From positions 1,488,001 through 1,552,000 of the forward strand of contig NZ_WXUB01000001.1 in the NCBI RefSeq assembly GCF_011799805.1: a DNA stretch of 64,000 nucleotides, given 5' to 3'. The DNA is from Maribellus sediminis. Its GTDB lineage: Bacteria; Bacteroidota; Bacteroidia; Bacteroidales; Prolixibacteraceae. The first letter of the stretch is position 1. Every line of letters starts with the position of its first letter. Shown here in pieces: positions 24,313-34,482 of this stretch. The notes under the pieces were generated by a model. That model had not been told where the DNA came from and made no database searches. It worked only from the letters and a program-made list of their open reading frames with translations. Made by a program: the position numbers and the translations under genes.

Positions 24313-25736
24313 TTTTCCTGTTCCAGTTTTTTAGCCTCATTCAAAGTTATTCTTTTTCCGTTAAAATACGGTACAACAAATGCATCTTCTATTCCTTCCT
24401 GCCGCACCTGGTTTTGCATTTTTACGGCATCTTCATAATTGGTCAGGTTTCCGGTAGTGTACACTACAACACCGCGATCGTCGGTATAGTTCTCAATTTT
24501 ACGGATATACGAAAGTTTGTCGAAAAGTTTTTTCACATAAGCGGGCAAGCCCCGGCTGTATGCGCCTATCTGAATTTTATAAACAAGCCCTTCCTGGTTA
24601 TTTTCTTCGTTTGCAGGTGTTGCAACCGGAATAGTTTGTGCCACTTCCTGCGGGATAATTAAAGTAGTATCAATTGGTTCTTCTGCTCGTTGCTCTGGTT
24701 TGGAATATGATCTGGCCAGTTCCTGCAGCTGTTTTGAAAAGGCAATTCGGTCGGATTCTGATTGAGCACTCCAGTAATCATCTTCTGCTTTAATGGCAAG
24801 CGTATTGAATTCCCTGGTTTCTTTTTGAAGGGAAAACAACTCGCTTTCGCCCGCAATTATCTTATTGCCCAGCTGATCGCGTTGTGCGGTTGTATTTGCT
24901 TTGGCATACGATGTTCTCCAGCTGTCCATCAAGGCTTTTAACGAATCCAGTTTGGAAGCTGATTTTTCCCATTTCAGATAATTGTTTAATCCTTCATCGG
25001 TTTGAAAATTCGAAGTGTCGATGTATGTCATTTCTCCGTTGATGGTAAAATCAATTCGTTCAAGTTTAGCTTTTTCCGGTATTGTTTCTTCAATCACGTC
25101 AGTTTGAACAATAGAATCAGTAGTAATGGAGTCGAACGCCAGAGAATCAACTAAAGTGGATTCGTTTCCTGCTTCAGCATAAACAATTCCCGCTCTTATG
25201 CTTGCACTTTCATCAATTTTAGCTTGCTCTTCTTCAGGGCGCGGAAGCGGCGCGATTACCGTTTCTTCTTCTACATAAGGGGTGTACGGATTAATGTGTT
25301 CTTCGCATTGCCTTATTTTTTCCGGCAGATTTAGATCAGCCTGCTCGTCTTCACTTACTTGGTTTTGAAATATTTTGTAATGCCGGATGGCATCTTCCCA
25401 ACGGTTTTGAGCCTGGTACTGAATGCCAAGATAATAGTCGGTTTTTAAGGGCGACTCACCCGTGCTCCCTTTTAGTAAATATGTAATCTCTTTTTGCCCG
25501 TATTGTTGGTTCTCTGTTCGGCAGGCACCATAAAAATAGTTCACCATCAGGTGATCGGGATTCTTGTCGAGTAATTCTTTCAGCAGTATTTCTGCCTCTT
25601 TGTATTGCTGCTGATCGAACAATTTTATGGCCTTCACCAAAGTGTTATCCTGTTCGTTTGCAAAAATCGAAATCGAAGCAAACATTAAAACAAAGCTTAT
25701 TGTTACAAGTACGCGCGTTCTTTTATAATTCATCAA
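24309..25736 (-). CDS. periplasmic TPR and SPOR-domain protein
   Basis: 475 aa. A signal peptide (1-~27, ending SIFANE) leads into TPR-like helices (~28-140, e.g. KAIKLFDQQQYKEAEILLKE), then an acidic, low-complexity middle with coiled coil (~160-365), and a C-terminal SPOR domain (~395-470: YKIQIGAYSRGLPAYVKKLF). SPOR domains bind denuded septal peptidoglycan, so the protein likely acts at the cell wall, possibly at division sites. It is first in an operon with clpS, nfeD and floA, linking a cell-wall protein to membrane-domain proteins. Its precise role is unknown. Confidence 0.82.
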   Translation of the reverse strand: MMNYKRTRVLVTISFVLMFASISIFANEQDNTLVKAIKLFDQQQYKEAEILLKELLDKNPDHLMVNYFYGACRTENQQYGQKEITYLLKGSTGESPLKTDYYLGIQYQAQNRWEDAIRHYKIFQNQVSEDEQADLNLPEKIRQCEEHINPYTPYVEEETVIAPLPRPEEEQAKIDESASIRAGIVYAEAGNESTLVDSLAFDSITTDSIVQTDVIEETIPEKAKLERIDFTINGEMTYIDTSNFQTDEGLNNYLKWEKSASKLDSLKALMDSWRTSYAKANTTAQRDQLGNKIIAGESELFSLQKETREFNTLAIKAEDDYWSAQSESDRIAFSKQLQELARSYSKPEQRAEEPIDTTLIIPQEVAQTIPVATPANEENNQEGLVYKIQIGAYSRGLPAYVKKLFDKLSYIRKIENYTDDRGVVVYTTGNLTNYEDAVKMQNQVRQEGIEDAFVVPYFNGKRITLNEAKKLEQEK

Positions 25737-26013
25737 AAATCAAATTCAGTTTCTGATATGTAAATTTAACAAAAAACTGTGTTTTGTGAATTTAAATCAG
25801 TGAGACTTTGATTTTGTATGCTTAAATAATTTAGTCGAACTGATCCCGGGTTACAGACGAGGTATCTTAAAATTTTAGTTGAAAAAGTGAGTTGCGTAGA
25901 AGTAGAAAACAGATTGGCATAATTGACATCTTGCTTTTTGCGAAGTAGTTAATTTAGTCTGAATTGAATACGAAGAAGTGGAAGACGCGCAGGAGAAATA
26001 GCATTTAATAACT

Positions 26014-26021
26014 TATATTTG
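26014..26021 (+). promoter_or_regulatory. -7 element of bcp-recA
   Basis: TATATTTG, about 23 bp before the bcp ATG; the 300-bp gap upstream (25737-26013) shows no other feature. Confidence 0.5.
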
Positions 26022-26043
26022 TAGAACGTAATAACTCAAAAAA

Positions 26044-26508
26044 ATGACAAGCTTAAAAGTTGGAGACAAAGCACCCGTGTTTGAGGGAGTAAACCAAAAT
26101 GGAGAAAAAATAAGCCTGAAAGATTACGCCGGGAAAAAACTTATCCTGTATTTTTATCCCAAAGACAATACTCCGGGATGTACTGCTGAATCGTGCAACC
26201 TGAACGATAATTACGAAGCCTGGCTTCAAAAAGGTTTTGATGTTGTTGGAGTTAGTCCTGATAGTCAGAAGTCACATCAGAATTTTATTGCTAAATTTGG
26301 TTTTCGTTTCAATTTGATCTCGGACACTGAACACGAAATTCTGGAGGCTTACGGTGCATGGGGATTAAAGAAAATGTATGGGAAAGAGTACATGGGAGTG
26401 TTACGAAAAACGTTTGTGATTGACGAAAATGGTGTTATCAGCGAAATTTTTGAGAAAGTTGACACTAAGGATCACAGCAACCAGATAATAGAAGCATTAA
26501 AATTATAA
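26044..26508 (+). CDS. bcp: thioredoxin-dependent thiol peroxidase (BCP-type peroxiredoxin)
   Basis: 154 aa, full length. Reduces H2O2 and alkyl hydroperoxides using thioredoxin. The thioredoxin fold carries YFYPKDNTPGCTAESCNLND: the peroxidatic Cys is in PGCT and the resolving Cys five residues later in ESCN, the atypical 2-Cys BCP pattern. Downstream VVGVSPDSQKSHQNF and GVLRKTFVIDENG are also typical. It is 11 bp from recA, so peroxide defence and DNA repair may be co-transcribed. Confidence 0.95.
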   Translation: MTSLKVGDKAPVFEGVNQNGEKISLKDYAGKKLILYFYPKDNTPGCTAESCNLNDNYEAWLQKGFDVVGVSPDSQKSHQNFIAKFGFRFNLISDTEHEILEAYGAWGLKKMYGKEYMGVLRKTFVIDENGVISEIFEKVDTKDHSNQIIEALKL

Positions 26509-26519
26509 GCTAATCTTAA

Positions 26520-27545
26520 ATGACCAAAGAAGAAAAATCAGAAATGAATAAGGAAAAGCTGAAAGCGCTTCAGCTTACGATGGATAAAATTGAAAAAAGT
26601 TATGGAAAAGGTTCTATCATGCGAATGGGCGACCAGGGCGATGAAACAGTACCGGCCATATCATCAGGATCGATAGCACTTGATATTGCGTTAGGTGTTG
26701 GCGGTTTCCCAAAAGGAAGGGTTATTGAGATTTATGGCCCTGAATCGTCGGGTAAAACCACGCTGGCCATTCACGCGATTGCCGAGGCTCAGAAAGCCGG
26801 TGGCATTGCTGCCATTATCGATGCCGAGCATGCTTTCGATCCGTATTACGCCAAAAAACTCGGCGTAAATATCGACGAACTCTTGATTTCGCAGCCCGAC
26901 AATGGTGAACAGGCGCTGGAAATTGCAGATAACCTGATTCGTTCGGGAGCACTCGATATTGTTGTGATCGACTCGGTTGCAGCCTTAACTCCAAAAGCCG
27001 AACTGGAAGGCGAGATGGGCGACTCGAAGATGGGATTGCAGGCACGTTTGATGTCGCAGGCGCTGCGTAAACTTACAGCCAACATCAACAAAACAAAAAC
27101 CTGCTGTATTTTCATTAACCAGTTGCGCGAGAAAATTGGGGTAATGTTTGGAAACCCGGAAACAACAACCGGTGGTAACGCGCTGAAATTTTACGCTTCT
27201 GTTCGTTTGGATATCCGTCGCATTGGTCAGATTAAAGATGGCGAAGAAGTAAACGGAAACCATGTTCGTGTAAAAGTGGTGAAGAACAAAGTTGCTCCGC
27301 CATTCCGTAAAGCTGAATTCGATATTATGTACGGCGAAGGAATTTCCAAGTCGGGCGAGATCATCGATTTGGGTGTTGAGTTGAACATTATCAAAAAAAG
27401 CGGATCGTGGTTTAGCTATGGCGAAACCAAACTCGGACAGGGACGTGAAACCGTTCGTAACCTTATTATTGATAATCCTGAACTGGCCCACGAACTCGAA
27501 ACTAAAATAGTTGAAACCATAACAGGAACCGTTACGACCGTTTAA
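26520..27545 (+). CDS. recA: recombinase A
   Basis: 341 aa. Forms ATP-dependent filaments on single-stranded DNA, performs strand exchange and triggers LexA-type self-cleavage. Walker A GPESSGKT (73-80), Walker B-region [12 protein letters not shown]-type signature [13 protein letters not shown], and L2 loop [18 protein letters not shown] are intact. The C-terminal tail is short and not strongly acidic. An internal Met at residue 9 is an alternative start, but the N-terminus [17 protein letters not shown] matches relatives. A terminator follows. Confidence 0.98.
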   Translation: MTKEEKSEMNKEKLKALQLTMDKIEKSYGKGSIMRMGDQGDETVPAISSGSIALDIALGVGGFPKGRVIEIYGPESSGKTTLAIHAIAEAQKAGGIAAIIDAEHAFDPYYAKKLGVNIDELLISQPDNGEQALEIADNLIRSGALDIVVIDSVAALTPKAELEGEMGDSKMGLQARLMSQALRKLTANINKTKTCCIFINQLREKIGVMFGNPETTTGGNALKFYASVRLDIRRIGQIKDGEEVNGNHVRVKVVKNKVAPPFRKAEFDIMYGEGISKSGEIIDLGVELNIIKKSGSWFSYGETKLGQGRETVRNLIIDNPELAHELETKIVETITGTVTTV

Positions 27546-27568
27546 GAGAAAAAACATAGACAGAATAT

Positions 27569-27607
27569 ACCGGGTGAATTGTTTCTGTCGATTCATCCGG
27601 TTTTTTT
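27569..27607 (+). terminator. recA terminator
   Basis: ACCGGGTGAAT / ATTCATCCGGT stem (one G-U), 11-nt loop, then seven Ts. Confidence 0.85.
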
Positions 27608-27750
27608 ATAACCAAACTGTGAAACAGCAAAAATTCCGATCCGGGATTCCTAATTAACTAAGTATGAAATGAGCATCCGAAGGATTTCGCAATTTTTAAT
27701 AACAAACAAGCGAATTACATCTGATGCCAAAAGATATTAATTATAATCAG

Positions 27751-30171
27751 ATGAAAGTGTTGAAATTTGGCGGAACATCCGTAGGTTCTGCCGCAAACAT
27801 CAAACGAGTTAAGGAGATCGTTCTTGGAGAAAAGGGCGATGTGATAGTAGTAGTTTCCGCATTAGGCGGAATAACCGATAAAATACTGACGGCAGCGAAC
27901 AATGCTGCCACGGGTACAGGTGACTTTCATACTGAACTTACGGAAATCAGAACCAAACACGACGAAACACTTCATGAGCTTTTTAATGGTTCGGGAGCGA
28001 TAAATGAAATTGTAGCAGATTTGCTCGATGAACTGGAGCAGATTCTTACAGGGATAACACTTGTTGGGGAATTAACTGCAAAAACACTCGACCGTATTGC
28101 CGGAATTGGAGAGCGGATCTCGTCGCATATTGTGGCTCAATTTATTGGGGCCGAAAGAAAGGACTCTTCAAAATTTATACGAACCGATAGTAATTTTGGA
28201 AAAGCTTCAGTTGATTTCGAAATTACCGATCAACAAATCCGTGATGCCTTTTCCGGTTTTAGCGGAATGGCAGTGGTTCCCGGATTTATTTCAAAAAACA
28301 ACAAAGGCGAATTTACAACGCTGGGCCGTGGCGGATCAGATTTTACTGCCGCCATTATCGCAGCAGCACTCGATGCCGAAATACTGGAAATCTGGACGGA
28401 TGTGAATGGTTTTATGACTGCCGATCCACGAGTGATCAGAAAAGCATACACCATTCCGGAACTGACCTATTCGGAGGCGATGGAATTATCGCATTTTGGT
28501 GCCAAGGTGATTTATCCGCCAACAATTTTGCCCGTCTATAAAAAGGGAATTCCTATTCTCATCAAAAATACTTTTGAACCCGAAAATCCGGGAACAAAAA
28601 TCGTGAAGGGAGTTAAAAACGGATTCGACCGGCCTATCAAAGGGATTTCATCTATTTCAGGCATTACTCTGTTGACCATGCAGGGGATTGGTATGGTGGG
28701 AGTTACGGGTATTTCCATGCGATTGTTTACCGCACTGGCAAGTGTAAATGTGAATGTTATTTTGATTTCGCAGGCTTCTTCCGAAAACTCCATTAGTATT
28801 GCCATTGAAGAAAAGGCCATTGAAAAAGCGGAAACAGCTATTCGTGAAGAATTTGAAAAGGAAATTGCCAACGGACAAGTCAATAAAATTGAACTCGACA
28901 GCAATGTGTCGGTTGTGGCCATCGTAGGCGAAAATATGAAACATACCACCGGTATTGCCGGAAAACTTTTCTCCACCATCGGGAAAAGCGGGGTGAACAT
29001 TATTGCTATTGCCCAGGGAGCTTCGGAGTTGAATATTTCGTGGGTAGTAAAAAACGATGAACTTCGGAAGACGCTTAACGTGGTTCACGAATCCTTCTTT
29101 TTGTCGGAATTTGTGGAGATCAACGTTTTTCTGATGGGAATTGGAACAGTTGGTGGCAACCTCCTGCAACAGTTGCAGCAGCAGCAGGAGCGCTTGCTGA
29201 AAGAGAAGCACCTGCGTGTAAAATTAACTGGCGTAGCTAATTCCAGAAAAATGGTTTTTAACCGCGAAGGAATTGACATTGCCGATTTCCACGAGCAGCT
29301 TGATAATTCGGACAAGACTTCCGGATTACAGGCTTTTGTCGATGAAATGGTGGAAATGAATATTTTCAACTCGGTTTTTGTCGACTGTACGGCTTCTGAT
29401 GATGTGGCCGATTTGTACAAACAAATTCTGCGTGCCAATATCTCGGTGGTTACTGCCAATAAAGTAGCCGCATCATCGGCTTATTCCAATTATGCTGAGT
29501 TGAAAAAAATTGCGAAGCAAAAAGGTGTGAAGTTCCTGTTCGAAACAAATGTTGGAGCTGGACTTCCGATCATCAATACCTTGAACGACCTGGTTAATTC
29601 AGGCGACAAGATTCTAAAAATTGAAGCAGTACTCTCGGGAACCCTGAATTATATTTTTAATACCATTTCTGAAACGATACCATTTAGCCAAACCATAAAA
29701 ATGGCGAAGGATGTGGGGTACTCAGAGCCCGATCCAAGAATTGATTTGAGTGGCGTTGATGTTGCGCGTAAAATATTAATACTTGCACGCGAATCAGGTT
29801 ATGTTATTGAAATGGAAGATATCCAAATCGAACGCTTTGTTCCCGATTCGTTATTTGAAGGCACGTTGGACGAGTTCTGGAAGGGCATTCCTGCTTTGGA
29901 CGCAGAATTCGAAGAACGAAGAAAAGTGCTGGAAGCCGGAAATAAAAAATGGCGTTTTGTTGCCCGTTTCGAAGATGGGAAAGCTTCTGCGGGATTGGAA
30001 GAAGTGGATGCGACACATCCGTTTTACGACCTCGAAGGAAGTAACAACCTGGTAATGTACACCACCGAACGTTACGATGAGTTCCCGATGCTGATCAAAG
30101 GATACGGGGCGGGTGCATCGGTTACTGCAGCCGGTGTATTTGCGGATTTGATCAAAGTGTCAAACATTTAA
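27751..30171 (+). CDS. thrA: bifunctional aspartate kinase / homoserine dehydrogenase I
   Basis: MKVLKFGGTSVG at 27751 is the family start (806 aa); the frame allows an earlier ATG at 27724. The N-terminal aspartokinase (~1-285: KFGGTSVGSA, GRGGSDFTAA) phosphorylates aspartate. Two ACT-type regulatory segments follow (~305-455: GMVGVTGISMRLFTALA). The C-terminal homoserine dehydrogenase (~460-806: FLMGIGTVGGNLLQQL, TANKVAASS, GTLNYIFNTI, GYSEPDPRIDLSGVDVARK) makes homoserine. The ACT pair implies threonine feedback inhibition. It heads the threonine cluster with the homoserine kinase-like gene 10 bp downstream. Confidence 0.96.
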   Translation: MKVLKFGGTSVGSAANIKRVKEIVLGEKGDVIVVVSALGGITDKILTAANNAATGTGDFHTELTEIRTKHDETLHELFNGSGAINEIVADLLDELEQILTGITLVGELTAKTLDRIAGIGERISSHIVAQFIGAERKDSSKFIRTDSNFGKASVDFEITDQQIRDAFSGFSGMAVVPGFISKNNKGEFTTLGRGGSDFTAAIIAAALDAEILEIWTDVNGFMTADPRVIRKAYTIPELTYSEAMELSHFGAKVIYPPTILPVYKKGIPILIKNTFEPENPGTKIVKGVKNGFDRPIKGISSISGITLLTMQGIGMVGVTGISMRLFTALASVNVNVILISQASSENSISIAIEEKAIEKAETAIREEFEKEIANGQVNKIELDSNVSVVAIVGENMKHTTGIAGKLFSTIGKSGVNIIAIAQGASELNISWVVKNDELRKTLNVVHESFFLSEFVEINVFLMGIGTVGGNLLQQLQQQQERLLKEKHLRVKLTGVANSRKMVFNREGIDIADFHEQLDNSDKTSGLQAFVDEMVEMNIFNSVFVDCTASDDVADLYKQILRANISVVTANKVAASSAYSNYAELKKIAKQKGVKFLFETNVGAGLPIINTLNDLVNSGDKILKIEAVLSGTLNYIFNTISETIPFSQTIKMAKDVGYSEPDPRIDLSGVDVARKILILARESGYVIEMEDIQIERFVPDSLFEGTLDEFWKGIPALDAEFEERRKVLEAGNKKWRFVARFEDGKASAGLEEVDATHPFYDLEGSNNLVMYTTERYDEFPMLIKGYGAGASVTAAGVFADLIKVSNI

Positions 30172-30181
30172 ATCGAAGATC

Positions 30182-31393
30182 ATGAAGTATATAATAATAT
30201 TGGGTGATGGAATGTCGGATGAGCCTTTGGCTGCATACGGCAACAAAACACCGCTTCAAATGGCGAATAAGCCGCACATCGACTGGTTGGCAAAACATGG
30301 ACAGTCGGGGATGTTGAAGACCGTTCCCGAAACCATGCATCCGGGAAGCGAAATTGCCAATATGGCTGTGTTGGGTTACGATGTAGAGAAGGTTTTCGAG
30401 GGCAGGGGAGTAATAGAAGCTGCCAGCATAGGAGTCGAACTCGAACCAGGCGATCTTGGAATGCGTTGTAATCTGATTTGTGTTGAAGGAGATATTCTTA
30501 AAAACCATTCAGCAGGCCATATTTCCAGTGAAGAAGCGGAGGTTATCATTCGTTTTTTGGACGAAAAACTGGGAAACGACAATGTGAAATTTTACCCCGG
30601 AGTTTCCTACCGGCATTTGCTGGTGATAAAAGGCGGAATTAAAGATTTTGCCTGTACGCCGCCGCATGATGTCCCCGGCACACCTTTTCGCGATGTGATG
30701 CCTGAATCAAAATCACCTGAGGCGCAAGCAACCTGCGACCTGGTTACTGAGCTGATCATGAAATCACAGGAGCTTTTAAAAGATCACCCGATCAACTTGA
30801 AAAGAAAAGAGGCAGGAAAAGATCCGGCCAACAGTATCTGGCCGTGGTCGCCGGGATATAAACCGGCCATGCCTACGTTAAAAGAAATGTTCGGTATCGA
30901 GAAATCGGCCGTAATTTCAGCAGTTGATCTCATTCAGGGGATTGGAGTTTATGCCGGAATGGATGTGATCAAGGTTGAAGGAGCAACCGGACTTTACGAT
31001 ACCAATTACGAAGGAAAAGCAAAGGCTGCTGTTGATGCTTTAAAAGACCACGACCTGGTTTACCTGCATATTGAAGCCAGTGATGAGGCCGGACATGAAG
31101 GTGATGTGGAACTAAAAACAAAAACCATTGAATACCTCGACGGGCGTGTAGTAAAATACATCCTCGAAGAAACAGCAAAAATGGAGGAAGAAGTGGCGAT
31201 CGCCATCTTGCCCGATCATCCAACACCTTGTGCTTTAAAAACGCACACTCGTGAACCCGTTCCGTTTTCGATTTACAAACCAGGTAACCCGGCTGACGGC
31301 GTACAGGTATACGATGAATTCGATCCCAGGAAAGGCGTTTTGGGCTTACTCGAAGGCGACGAGTTTATTCGTGAATTTCTGGGACAGCGATAA
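30182..31393 (+). CDS. ApgM-like phosphoglycerate mutase family protein, proposed homoserine kinase
   Basis: 403 aa of the alkaline-phosphatase superfamily, 2,3-BPG-independent phosphoglycerate mutase, archaeal (ApgM) branch: IILGDGMSDEP with the metal Asp, HPGSEIANMAVLGYD with the catalytic Ser, EASDEAGHEGD and LPDHPTP as later metal ligands. Lying between thrA and thrC, where no GHMP-type thrB exists, it is the proposed non-orthologous homoserine kinase (TIGRFAM proposal for this subgroup), making O-phosphohomoserine for ThrC. A glycolytic mutase role is the alternative. The kinase role rests on context only. Confidence 0.85.
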   Translation: MKYIIILGDGMSDEPLAAYGNKTPLQMANKPHIDWLAKHGQSGMLKTVPETMHPGSEIANMAVLGYDVEKVFEGRGVIEAASIGVELEPGDLGMRCNLICVEGDILKNHSAGHISSEEAEVIIRFLDEKLGNDNVKFYPGVSYRHLLVIKGGIKDFACTPPHDVPGTPFRDVMPESKSPEAQATCDLVTELIMKSQELLKDHPINLKRKEAGKDPANSIWPWSPGYKPAMPTLKEMFGIEKSAVISAVDLIQGIGVYAGMDVIKVEGATGLYDTNYEGKAKAAVDALKDHDLVYLHIEASDEAGHEGDVELKTKTIEYLDGRVVKYILEETAKMEEEVAIAILPDHPTPCALKTHTREPVPFSIYKPGNPADGVQVYDEFDPRKGVLGLLEGDEFIREFLGQR

Positions 31394-31495
31394 CCTGATT
31401 TTTGAATGCACAAATTAAATTAATGATATTTGTCATGTTTTAAAGATGGCGATCGGCTGAATTGTGCCAACTATACGATAGATTTGAACACTGTT

Positions 31496-32800
31496 ATGAG
31501 ATACTATAGTACCAATAAAAATACCCCGGAAGTTTCGTTGAAAGAAGCTGTGGTAAAGGGTCTGGCAGCCGATAACGGTTTGTTTATGCCCGAACGGATT
31601 GAAAAATTCGAGCCGGAGTTCTTCGAAACGATTGATCAGCTTTCATTTCAGGAAATTGCCTTTGAAGTTGCTTTAAGGTTCTTCGGAGAAGATGTGGAGC
31701 ACGAGCATTTAAAAGAGATTGTTTACGATACGCTTCAATTCGATTGCCCGGTGGTTAAGGTCACCGATAAAATTTATTCCCTTGAGTTGTTTCACGGACC
31801 AACGCTGGCTTTTAAAGATGTTGGGGCACGTTTTATGGCGCGTCTGCTCAATTATTTCCTCGAGAAAAAGGAGCAGCTTGTAAATGTTTTGGTGGCAACT
31901 TCAGGCGATACCGGAAGTGCAGTTGCAAATGGATTTTTAGGAGTTGAAGGTATTCATGTTCATGTCCTCTATCCGAAAGGAAAAGTGAGCAAAATTCAGG
32001 AAGCGCAGTTTACCACGCTGGGGCAGAATATCACTGCATTGGAAGTAGAAGGAACATTCGATGATTGTCAGCACCTGGTAAAGACCGCCTTTTTGGATAA
32101 GGAACTGAATGAAAAAGTGATTCTGACATCGGCAAATTCAATCAATGTTGCACGTTTTCTTCCGCAGGCTTTTTATTATTTCAATGCCTATGCATGCCTA
32201 AAAGAAAGTGGTGTGCTGGAAGGGAAAGAACTGGTTGTTTCGGTGCCCAGTGGCAACTTTGGAAACTTGACAGCCGGTTTGATTGCTGCTGAAATGGGAT
32301 TGCCTGTTAAACAGTTCATTGCTGCCAATAATGCTAACGATGTGGTTTTTGAATACCTCGAAACGGGGAAATACAATCCGAGGCCTTCAGTGGAAACCAT
32401 TGCCAATGCCATGGATGTTGGAGCGCCCAGCAATTTTGCCCGTATTTTGGATTTATACGACCATTCGCATCAGCGGATTTCCGAAAAAATAAAAGGTTTC
32501 AGGTATTCCGACGAAACCATTCGAAAAGTGATTCTTGAGGTTTATCACGAAACAAGTTATCTCTGTGATCCTCATGGAGCTTGCGGCTATCAGTCGCTGG
32601 TTGAATACCTCGAAGGAAACCAGCTGGGCGTATTTTTGGAAACTGCACATCCGGCTAAATTCACTGAAACAGTGGAAGATGTGATTGGAAAAGGAAAAGT
32701 AGAACTACCGGATAAACTGGCTGCTTTTATGAAAGGAGAGAAGCAATCGATTAAACTGAATAAACAATACGAAGACTTTATGAATTATTTATTGGAGTAG
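31496..32800 (+). CDS. thrC: threonine synthase
   Basis: The frame opens at 31430, but MRYYSTNKNTPEVSLKEAV at 31496 (434 aa) is the natural N-terminus. A PLP enzyme that converts O-phosphohomoserine to threonine. The family pattern is clear: PLP lysine in FHGPTLAFKDVGARF, ATSGDTGSAVANGF (phosphate loop), VPSGNFGNLTAGL, and C-terminal PHGACGYQSL and TAHPAKFTE. It completes the thrA / kinase-like / thrC cluster, 102 bp after the kinase-like gene. Confidence 0.97.
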   Translation: MRYYSTNKNTPEVSLKEAVVKGLAADNGLFMPERIEKFEPEFFETIDQLSFQEIAFEVALRFFGEDVEHEHLKEIVYDTLQFDCPVVKVTDKIYSLELFHGPTLAFKDVGARFMARLLNYFLEKKEQLVNVLVATSGDTGSAVANGFLGVEGIHVHVLYPKGKVSKIQEAQFTTLGQNITALEVEGTFDDCQHLVKTAFLDKELNEKVILTSANSINVARFLPQAFYYFNAYACLKESGVLEGKELVVSVPSGNFGNLTAGLIAAEMGLPVKQFIAANNANDVVFEYLETGKYNPRPSVETIANAMDVGAPSNFARILDLYDHSHQRISEKIKGFRYSDETIRKVILEVYHETSYLCDPHGACGYQSLVEYLEGNQLGVFLETAHPAKFTETVEDVIGKGKVELPDKLAAFMKGEKQSIKLNKQYEDFMNYLLE

Positions 32801-32896
32801 TTTGTATTTTTTTGAAAATGAACAAATAAGGTCTTCGTCGGTTTTTAAATTAGAATTATAAACAGTGACATTCAGCTAAAAATTGAAATAGTATAT

Positions 32897-32904
32897 TACA
32901 TTTG
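32897..32904 (+). promoter_or_regulatory. -7 element of rpoD
   Basis: TACATTTG lies 50 bp upstream of the rpoD ATG, so the primary sigma gene carries the promoter type it is expected to recognise. Confidence 0.55.
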
Positions 32905-32954
32905 TAATAGAAGAGTTTGTCAAAACTCGACCTAAATGTTAACGAAATCAAATT

Positions 32955-33821
32955 ATGAGACAACTGAAAATTACCAAGCAGGTAACGAACCGCGATACCC
33001 TCTCGCTGGATAAGTACCTGCATGAAATCGGGAAGGTAGAGTTGTTGTCAGCGGAGAAGGAAGTTGAACTGGCCAAACGCATTAAAAAGGGAGACCGGGA
33101 AGCACTGGAAACACTGATCAAAGCGAATTTGAGATTTGTTGTTTCGGTTTCCAAGCAATACCAGAATCAAGGGCTTAGTCTACCCGATCTGATCAACGAA
33201 GGTAACCTGGGATTAATCAAAGCAGCCGAACGTTTCGACGAAACGCGTGGCTTCAAGTTTATTTCATACGCCGTTTGGTGGATTCGCCAATCTATTTTGC
33301 AGGCTCTGGCAGAACAGGCTCGAATTGTCCGTTTACCACTCAATAAAATAGGTTCGATCAACAAAATTAACAAGGCGTTTAATAAACTTGAACAGGAATT
33401 CCAGCGTGAACCTACCGTTGAGGAACTTGCTGAACTAATGGATATACGACCTGATCTGATTGAAGACTCAATGAATTCCTCAAATGTACATATATCAATG
33501 GATGCTCCTTTGCGCGAAGAAGAAGCCAACAATATGTACGATGTGATGATGAACGAAGATTCGCCAAAACCCGACGAAGATTTAATGGATAACTCTTTGC
33601 GTCAGGAAATTGAGCGATCTTTAGCAACATTGGGCGATCGTGAGGCTGAAATTCTTCGTTATTATTTCGGATTGAAAGGTTATCAGCAACATACGCTCGA
33701 AGAAATCGGCGATGAGTTTGGCCTTACCCGGGAGCGTGTTCGTCAGATTAAAGAAAAAGCAATTAAGAAGTTAAAAAACCAATACCGTAACCGATTACTC
33801 AAATCGTACCTCGGGAAATAA
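32955..33821 (+). CDS. rpoD: primary RNA polymerase sigma factor (RpoD/SigA)
   Basis: 288 aa, the short Bacteroidota primary sigma without region 1.1. Region 1.2 ([20 protein letters not shown]), region 2 ([29 protein letters not shown] split at 2.1-2.2; [17 protein letters not shown] for 2.3-2.4), region 3 ([14 protein letters not shown]) and region 4 helix-turn-helix ([21 protein letters not shown]) are all intact. It directs transcription from TTTG...TAnnTTTG promoters, seen in front of many genes in this window. It is 4 bp from rpe and probably co-transcribed with it. Confidence 0.97.
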   Translation: MRQLKITKQVTNRDTLSLDKYLHEIGKVELLSAEKEVELAKRIKKGDREALETLIKANLRFVVSVSKQYQNQGLSLPDLINEGNLGLIKAAERFDETRGFKFISYAVWWIRQSILQALAEQARIVRLPLNKIGSINKINKAFNKLEQEFQREPTVEELAELMDIRPDLIEDSMNSSNVHISMDAPLREEEANNMYDVMMNEDSPKPDEDLMDNSLRQEIERSLATLGDREAEILRYYFGLKGYQQHTLEEIGDEFGLTRERVRQIKEKAIKKLKNQYRNRLLKSYLGK

Positions 33822-33825
33822 AACA

Positions 33826-34482
33826 ATGCGAATGAAGCGATTGGTGGCACCCTCCATTCTATCAGCTGATTTTAACAACCTCGGAAAAGACATTGAACTG
33901 ATCAACAGAAGTGAAGCGGATTATATTCATTTCGATGTGATGGACGGTGTTTTTGTTCCCAACATCTCTTTCGGTATCCCCGTAATTGAGCATGTAAACA
34001 AAATAGCAACAAAGCCGCTCGATGTGCATCTGATGATCGTAAATCCCGATCATTTTATCGAACCTTTTGTAAACGCAGGAGCATCAATCATAACTGTGCA
34101 TTACGAGGCTTGTCAGCATTTGCACCGCACGGTTCAGCACATTAAATCGTTTGGCGTAAAGGCCAGTGTTTGTTTGAATCCGCATACTTCGGTTGAGTTC
34201 CTTCAGGATGTAATCGAAGACCTGGATATGGTGCTGCTGATGTCGGTGAATCCGGGATTCGGCGGTCAGGAATTTATCGAAAACACCTACAAAAAAGTAA
34301 GTCAGTTACGCAAATTGATCGACGACCGAGGTTCGGATTGTTTGATTGAAGTTGACGGAGGTGTGAATTATGAAACAGGTAAGAAACTGTACGAAGCAGG
34401 CGCAAATGTGCTGGTAGCAGGCAGTTTTGTATTTAAATCGGAAAATCCGGAAGCAATAATTTCAGGGTTGAAGCAACTTTGA
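33826..34482 (+). CDS. rpe: ribulose-phosphate 3-epimerase
   Basis: 218 aa TIM barrel interconverting ribulose 5-phosphate and xylulose 5-phosphate; it therefore uses the product of the xylose operon at 3-7 kb. Motifs: VAPSILSADFNNLG, HFDVMDGVFVPNISFG (metal His and Asp), DVHLMI, LMSVNPGFGGQ and the catalytic Asp in EVDGGVNYET. ATG at 33832 is an alternative start. Its last 21 bp overlap, in convergent orientation, the end of the Cys-rich gene on the other strand. Confidence 0.97.
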   Translation: MRMKRLVAPSILSADFNNLGKDIELINRSEADYIHFDVMDGVFVPNISFGIPVIEHVNKIATKPLDVHLMIVNPDHFIEPFVNAGASIITVHYEACQHLHRTVQHIKSFGVKASVCLNPHTSVEFLQDVIEDLDMVLLMSVNPGFGGQEFIENTYKKVSQLRKLIDDRGSDCLIEVDGGVNYETGKKLYEAGANVLVAGSFVFKSENPEAIISGLKQL

